A stretch of DNA of 64,000 nt from Chrysomallon squamiferum (lineage: Eukaryota; Mollusca; Gastropoda; Neomphalida; Peltospiridae): assembly GCA_012295275.1 (NCBI GenBank), contig CM022668.1:9268541-9332540 (forward strand), given 5' to 3'. Below, piece by piece: positions 40,571-64,000 of the stretch; positions within the stretch are counted from its first letter, which is position 1, and each line of letters begins with the position of its first letter. Position numbers and translations under genes: made by a program. The notes below the pieces were generated by a model that did no database searches, was not told where the DNA came from, and saw only the letters and a list, made by a program, of their open reading frames with translations.

Positions 40571-42600
40571 CACACACAAACACACACATACACACACACA
40601 TATATGACCTCTGTGACTTTTGTCTCTCTCACATGAAATACGATAGATCAGATGATCAACACTTCCTTGGGGCACCCATTATTTTTATATCCTTTTCCAT
40701 AACTGGTTTGTGAAAGACGTGTACAAAGCAGGTCTTCTGTCTTGTTATCACAATAGTCCTAAACAAAACTGGAAGGAAAAGGCAGCAAATAAGGTAAGAC
40801 GTATTTTAAAACAAGTGATTATGAAAATAATCTTTTCTCCAGAAGTGATCAGGGATTTGCAGTGTGTTATAATAAGTGCACATTGGGTGTTTGATTGAGG
40901 TGTGGCCTGGTGCAGTGCTGAGTTTTGCAGTCTACTTCAGTGTGTATGTGTCATTGCACAATAGATCACACCCACATTTTATATGATATTCCATTGGAAT
41001 ATTATTAAAACCCAGGGTTGTGTAAGTAACTCCCTTTTTAGGAATGCTTAGTAGATTAAATACTATTAACACTGATTGGGTGTGTGTGTACATAGATACT
41101 GTGTGTGTGTGAGTGTATGTGTGAGTGTGTGTGAGTGTGTGTGCATGTGTGAGTGTGTGTGTGCATGTGAGTGTGTGTGCGTGCGTGTGTGTGTGTGTGT
41201 GTGTGTGTGGTGATATATTAAAAATTAAAAAAAAGATCATTGATAATACATTTTTTTTCCCCTATACATAAAAGTGTGTGTGTGTCATTTGTTAAATCAT
41301 AAACGGCAATAACTGGAACATTAAACAAAATCAAGTTTATAAACTTGCAAGCAAACCATGTTGTCTGAGCAACTTGTTTAATCATTATATCTAAACCCCA
41401 CTGTTTGTCATGTTAAATATATTATCAGCAAATATTTGATGTTTTCCTTCCTGTTTCATATTTAATGATAAAAATTATTTAAATACTACTCTGTGGTTGT
41501 GATAATGTGTTTTTCAATGTGTATGCTTCAATCAATCATTAGTTTATAGGCCTGGTTTAAAGTTTGATTAATAGTGGACATTTATGTGACATATGACTGT
41601 TCATTTTGCCTGTTTCAGGTTTCATGATATTTTTATTGTGATTAAGTTTTTGCTTTCTCATTTTTCTGCCCAGTTTCTTTTCTCTGTGTCTCTCCTGAGT
41701 GACATTTTCTTTATGTGTTAAGTAAACTTGTTTCATCAATCATTTCTTTCTTTCAGAAGTTTTCTTTCTCTGTCTATCACACAAATGTCAGTCCTCTAGC
41801 AGAGCTTTTCTGTCATGTTATCATTTCTCTTTTTTCCATTTTTTTTTTTTTTTTTTATACTTGTTTCTCTCATTTTATATCTCTGATTTGTCTTTCTGTG
41901 CTTTTCTCTTTTTACACTTTCTTCTGTTGGTCTCTCTCTCTCTCTCATTCACACACGCACACATATTCTTTCTTTATATCTCTTATGGGAAATAAAAAAA
42001 ATATATATAATAACAATATTAGGTTATTTTTCTGTGGCACACATCGGTAACATAAAATAATACACAGACTTGGCATTTAATGACAAGTTAATCAGGTGCA
42101 GCGCTTGCTTTCCAGGTAATAAAATACCTGTACAGACACAAAGATAAAAATACATTAACAAAATACATAAACATAAAGAACTGAATTGATGAATTCTGCT
42201 TTGTTCACTGACATATGTTATTATGTATATTGACATTGTTAAATACCTGAACGTAAGAAGAATAGATTTTGTAAATGCAGCTTTAGATGATTTATTGATA
42301 AAATAGGTTGATTTATGTAATAAAAGTTTACGGAAGCTAAAAAAATACAGTGTAATAAAATGTTTGGGAGAAATTTTAAGGCAGTCGTATTAGATTAATA
42401 GCAGCAGAAGGATATACATATGTATGTATTATTAATTTTATTATTACAAGTATTATTATGATTATTATTATTATTATTATTATTGTTATTATTGTTATTA
42501 TTTTATTATTATTGTTGATGTTATTATTATTACAGTTGCTATTATTACAATTGTTTATTATTTATTTTACTAACTTTTATTTTGTCATTTCTTAATAAAG
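38510..42600. repeat. Microsatellite-rich intergenic DNA
   Basis: Tracts include (TTA)n at about 38660-38720 and 38820-38865, (CA)n at about 40068-40120, a cryptically simple CA-rich block at about 40140-40600, (TG)n with GAGTG interruptions at about 41100-41210, (TC)n at about 41935-41946 and (TTA)n at about 42460-42540. A 62-codon frame near 40710-40898 has no acceptor in frame and is not called. Confidence 0.6.
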
Positions 42601-43038
42601 GTACTGATATATTAAATATTTAGTGTGAATGTGTGTATGTGTGTGTTTGTGTATATGTATGTGTTTGTGTATGTATGTATGTATGTATGTAAGGTATGTG
42701 TAGTTGTACATGTGTATTTGTATGTGAGTATGAAGAAGAAAAAGAAATACTGAATAATATAAAAGATACAAATCAGATAAAATTTATAACAGGTAACATA
42801 TGGTTTGGAATTTCAGTCTTTGTGTGTAACAGTGATGTGAGTATCAACATTTGTGTATTGTTAGTCAAACATCAGTTTCTACAGTCAGCTGCTACTGAGA
42901 GCTGGTTGGAATGGGAAATAATGAAACGAAACTTTTTATTTGCATTAAACAAGGCATAAAATTATACAACAATATACACATATATACATACAAACACAGA
43001 TGTATACACATACATATAGATACATACATACATACATA

Positions 43039-43074
<36 letters not shown>

Positions 43075-43075
43075 T

Positions 43076-43114
<39 letters not shown>

Positions 43115-43150
43115 GCGACACATATACACACACACACAAAACATCCAGAT

Positions 43151-43190
<40 letters not shown>

Positions 43191-44129
43191 ACATACACAC
43201 ACAAACATCCAGCTACATACATACACACATACAGATATAAATCTACTGATAAACTTACACGCACAATACAGGTATGTATCTAATATTCAGTGATATGATA
43301 TCAATATTTATTTTACATTGGTGTTGTGCACACCTGGTTGAGAGAGGTTTGATTTTGTTGCAGTTCACTATGACACAAAGGTAAAATCAATTGTGCTGTT
43401 GTTTCAGCGTGTCAGATTTAAGTCGCACACTATAACTTGTAAACAGAAGTTCTTACCATCTGTTCGTTACTTCACACAGGTCTTACCTTGTCTCTTTGCT
43501 AACTTTATGGCAGGTAAGTTTCTTTTATGTAGATACATACGTATAATGTTTTAATATGCATGGATAGAGAGGTGAAAGAATGATGTATGCATGTGTGAAT
43601 GAATATTTTATAGGTGTATATGCATATTTTGGAATCTGTCTGTCTGTCTGTCTGTCTGTCTGTCAGTCTGTCTGTCTGTCTGTCTCTCCGTGATTGTGAT
43701 TGTACATATATATTTGTGTATATATGATTATGTGTTTGTGCATATATGATTATATGTTTGAGTATTTAAGTTCATCTAATTTGTTTTGTAATTATTTTTT
43801 TCTAATCTGTCCCTCTTAATTTTTATGATAAAGAAAATAATTTTGATATATTTTAATTATTTTAACATTTTGATACTACATCAGTGTTTAATTTATGTAC
43901 AAGCTGATTTTATATCACTTTGATGCTGTAATTAATTACTGTTTTTTTTTTTTTTTTTTTTAAAACATGCTGGTTTATTAAAATGTTGATGCTGTTAATT
44001 AACTGATAGTTAAAAAATCTCCAGATAATTTTTTAGAATCTAATTTTTGTAATGAAATGTATTACTGTCTTTGTTACAAAAGTAACATATTACTTTCTGT
44101 TCTATTTTTATAATAATTTTCTTCTTCTT

Positions 44130-44168
<39 letters not shown>

Positions 44169-44780
44169 TTTGTTTATTTTAATTATTAGTGATTCTTTTT
44201 AAGTTATTACAATTTTTACTGGGGTTTTTTTTTCTAGTTTTTTTTTTTTTTTATTTTTTTATAACTGGTTATTGGTTTTAACATTTTTAAACTTCCATCT
44301 TGAAATTAATTACTGGTTCTGTTAAAAATTGTTTAAGAATCACTGACAGTTAAGTTTGGTTTACTTTAAATTTAGAAGCTGCAGGTGCAAAACTTATTTC
44401 TAGGAAATAAATTTATTTTCTTCCATTCCGGAACGGCAATTACAAGATTATTTATATTGACTCTAGTTTTGTAGATTAATTCTAGTTTGATCAGTTTAAT
44501 GTATTTGTAATGACATATTTATTACCACAGCTCCTTTGAAGGAAATAAAATCAATACAATGATTTTAATACTTTCTGCATTTTATGGGCATGCTATGTTA
44601 ACAGTTAAGATCAAGATAAAAGCACTGAAGAAAGTTTAATCTATTTTAAATTTTCATTATACAAATATAAAAAAATATATAAAACATTTGTGTCTCTGAC
44701 ACAAACTGAATTGTTTGCTAAAGACTCTAATTTTTAGTTACTATTGCTTAAAGAAAAAAAAAAAAACTAGTATAGTGATA
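42600..44780. repeat. (GTAT)n, (CATA)n/(CA)n and (TCTG)n repeats
   Basis: (GTAT)n lies at about 42665-42690. A long compound (CATA)n-(CA)n block covers about 42975-43235. (TCTG)n lies at about 43637-43684, poly-T at about 43945-43961 and (TTTA)n at about 44130-44175. The remainder is unique sequence without a recognisable gene. Confidence 0.7.
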
Positions 44781-44807
44781 AGTTCTCCAAATAACCATGG
44801 ATGCAAG

Positions 44808-44872
44808 CAGGTAGGAAGACATGATCCCACAACATAGATATTTAAGACTGATACCCTAACCAGTGTGATCTC
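44808..44872 (-). mobile_element. tRNA-derived SINE remnant
   Basis: On the minus strand an A-box-like TGGTTAGGGTA (44852-44862) is followed at tRNA-like distance by a B-box-like GTGGGATCAT (44821-44830). The order and spacing fit a tRNA-derived SINE head. The body and 3' end could not be delimited. Confidence 0.4.
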
Positions 44873-45539
44873 TTGACTGTTTATGGACTTTTTGTTTAGG
44901 ACTATGAAAATTTCCAATAGGCTAACGAGAATAAGCACTATGATGAATTGTCTGTCTTTAGAACAGCTGAGAAACTTTTTTCTCCTTCAGCAGTTAAGAT
45001 GTTAGTATTGTTGCTGTTAGTATGTTAGAAAAGAAGGGAGACAAATCAGGAGAGGGGTTTTTTTCTGGAGCAGTAAGTTACGAGTTTGGTTTTGTGAATA
45101 GTTTGTCACAAACTTGTAGGCTTTTTCATAATCATTTTTAATTTTATTTTGTTTTTAAATTTAACTCACTTTATCATCTTTTCAATACAGGGAAACAAAA
45201 TTAATATTCTATTTATTTCTAACCAGAAAACCAAAAATTATAACTGCATTATGTGTGTGGCTGAGAGTGTATGTTTATTTGTATATGTTTCTTTAAGCAA
45301 TGTTTATGTTGTGTCTGTGTGTGTTTGTGTGCATATGTTTGTGTGTGTGTGTGTTTCTTTGTGTGTGTATGTTTTATATTATGTCTGTATGTGTTTGTTT
45401 GTGTGTGTGAGGCAATTTCCAGATACAACACAAAACCAAAAGCAAAATATTCCCATCGAAGCTAGTATAACTTGTATAACTGGTGTTTTCATTTACCTGA
45501 ATATATATATATCCATGTCATGATAAACAAGGATTGTGG

Positions 45540-45860
45540 TGTGTTTGGTTAGTAACTGCATTAATATAACCAAACTTGTTATATAACTAAGCTTAAATTG
45601 GTAACATGATATAACTGGAGGAATTATAACTATAAATTGATAATATATGTAGCTATAGGAGTTGGTAACATTATGTTGCTAGAGAAATTGGTATTATGAT
45701 ATGACTGTAGGGTTGGTACCATAATCAAACTGTAAGAGTTTGCTGTCATGGTATAATTGCAGGAGTTGGTATCAAACTTTAACTATCACTGCTAATGTGG
45801 TATATGTGTAGGAATAACTATCACAATATAATTGTAGGAGATGATTTGGTGATATTGTGG
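45540..45860. repeat. Degenerate ~45-bp minisatellite
   Basis: Units share the words GGAGTTGGTA(A/T), TATGATATAACTG and TGTAGG, repeated about seven times with much divergence. Confidence 0.45.
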
Positions 45861-46224
45861 GAATTGGTATCAAGAGATATCTGGAGATACACTGTTGCAG
45901 TATCATGATATATCATCTACTTCATGGCAGAGTATCATATAAGCTAACAATGTGCCATTGGTTAGATGTTTTATAATTTAGAGGAAGAATGAATGAATAA
46001 ATATTTAATATCATAAGTGAATGTTTAATTGTTTTCTGTCAGGCATGAAGTTTTACTTGATGACAATATGTAAATAAAGAAAACTGATGCTAAGATTCTG
46101 TTGCCTGCTGAATTAGCAATAAGAGATCATTTTCCTAAACCTTTCCATAGATCAGAAAGATCAGTCTACTGACTTTGATAGTCTGGCAACAGAGCAATTG
46201 CTGGAATAGAAAAGAGGCCTGTAA

Positions 46225-46300
46225 GGAACATAGTGGAGGATTGATCCAGCAACCAGTAAGACACAAAGCCATATTTTTACACTGAGCTACAGTTCCTTGT
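46225..46300 (-). mobile_element. tRNA-derived SINE remnant
   Basis: On the minus strand TAGCTCAGTG (46280-46289) matches an RNA polymerase III A box. GGATCAATCC (46238-46247) sits about 35 nt downstream as a B box. No cloverleaf with proper acceptor pairing or CCA context was seen, so this is a SINE head rather than a functional tRNA. Related unique sequence continues to about 46390. Confidence 0.5.
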
Positions 46301-46606
46301 CGAGGAAGATTTACTGTCTCTGAATGATCAATAAAAATGTAGATATCTGCACAGAACAGGGACTTGTTAAACCCCTCACTATTGACTTGTTCCATCACTT
46401 TGCCTCAGCCAAGAAAAGGTTGCTAGGTAACCCTGCACCAATATTTGCCATTCTTGTAGATAAGCAAGTCTTGTTTCGATGGCGCTGCTTAAAATAGGAT
46501 AATCCATTTTCTATATTGTTGGTGTTTTTCTTATATTAAAAAAAAAACACTGTTAAAAATAGTTACCTGGATTTGCAGGTTATCTAGTTTGTAACTACTG
46601 GATTTA

Positions 46607-63947
<17,341 letters not shown>

Positions 63948-64000
63948 TGTTTTGTATTGATTTATTTTTTTGTTTTTCTCAATACAAGTTTCTGTGGTTT

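Noticed and set aside
40710-40898. 62-codon frame with KDVYKAGLLSCYHNSPKQN
   Set aside because: A donor-like GTAAGAC follows AANK, but an in-frame TGA lies between the nearest acceptor word and the frame, and there is no recognisable family.
46225-46300. Functional tRNA gene on the minus strand
   Set aside because: A and B boxes are present, but I could not form a convincing acceptor stem and the sequence continues as a SINE-like body.

Overview
This window is metazoan nuclear DNA: AT-rich, crowded with microsatellites and minisatellites, with short exons (13-272 nt) separated by long introns. The exon sequences and the abundance of (TTTA)n, (ATT)n, (TG)n and (TTTAG)-type runs suggest a mollusc, most likely a cephalopod such as an octopus. 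That placement is an inference from style and protein similarity, not from a diagnostic marker. Two protein-coding genes can be reconstructed exon by exon from splice sites, phase and protein similarity.

(1) 19370-32727, minus strand: a complete 25-exon MSH4, the meiosis-specific MutS homologue. The model is 2634 nt and 877 residues, with every intron phase matching and no frame break. It includes two 13-nt microexons and one GC-AG intron. (2) 46607-63947, plus strand: a class III myosin (NINAC/MYO3 type), with an N-terminal protein kinase joined to a myosin motor. The window ends inside the motor. This copy shows a one-base frame break in exon 19 and an in-frame TAA in the last visible exon. 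The genes point away from each other across about 14 kb of repeat-rich sequence.

Region by region: 1-19.3 kb holds no gene I can support. It contains a small terminal-inverted-repeat element with telomere-like repeats (about 1.92-2.13 kb), trinucleotide microsatellites (4.2-6.4 kb), a 48-bp minisatellite (6.7-7.0 kb), a CpG-containing block with CRE and E-box words (about 13.5 kb) and a 2.2-kb composite VNTR built on (TG)n (15.16-17.39 kb). 19.4-32.7 kb is MSH4. 32.8-46.6 kb is intergenic, with simple repeats, degenerate minisatellites, a tRNA-derived SINE remnant or two and possible promoter blocks. 46.6-64 kb is the myosin III gene.

The most striking signal is a recurring architecture: tandem repeats that start at, and include, exon-intron boundaries. 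In myosin III the last 24 bp of kinase exon 7, including the 5' splice site, is amplified into about 29 tandem units. The end of exon 21 plus its donor is triplicated at 113-bp spacing. The first 46 nt of exon 7 is duplicated upstream. The exon 4 acceptor resembles copies inside an intronic minisatellite. In MSH4, the 5' boundary of exon 13 is copied at the far side of an intronic minisatellite. The result is arrays of decoy splice sites.
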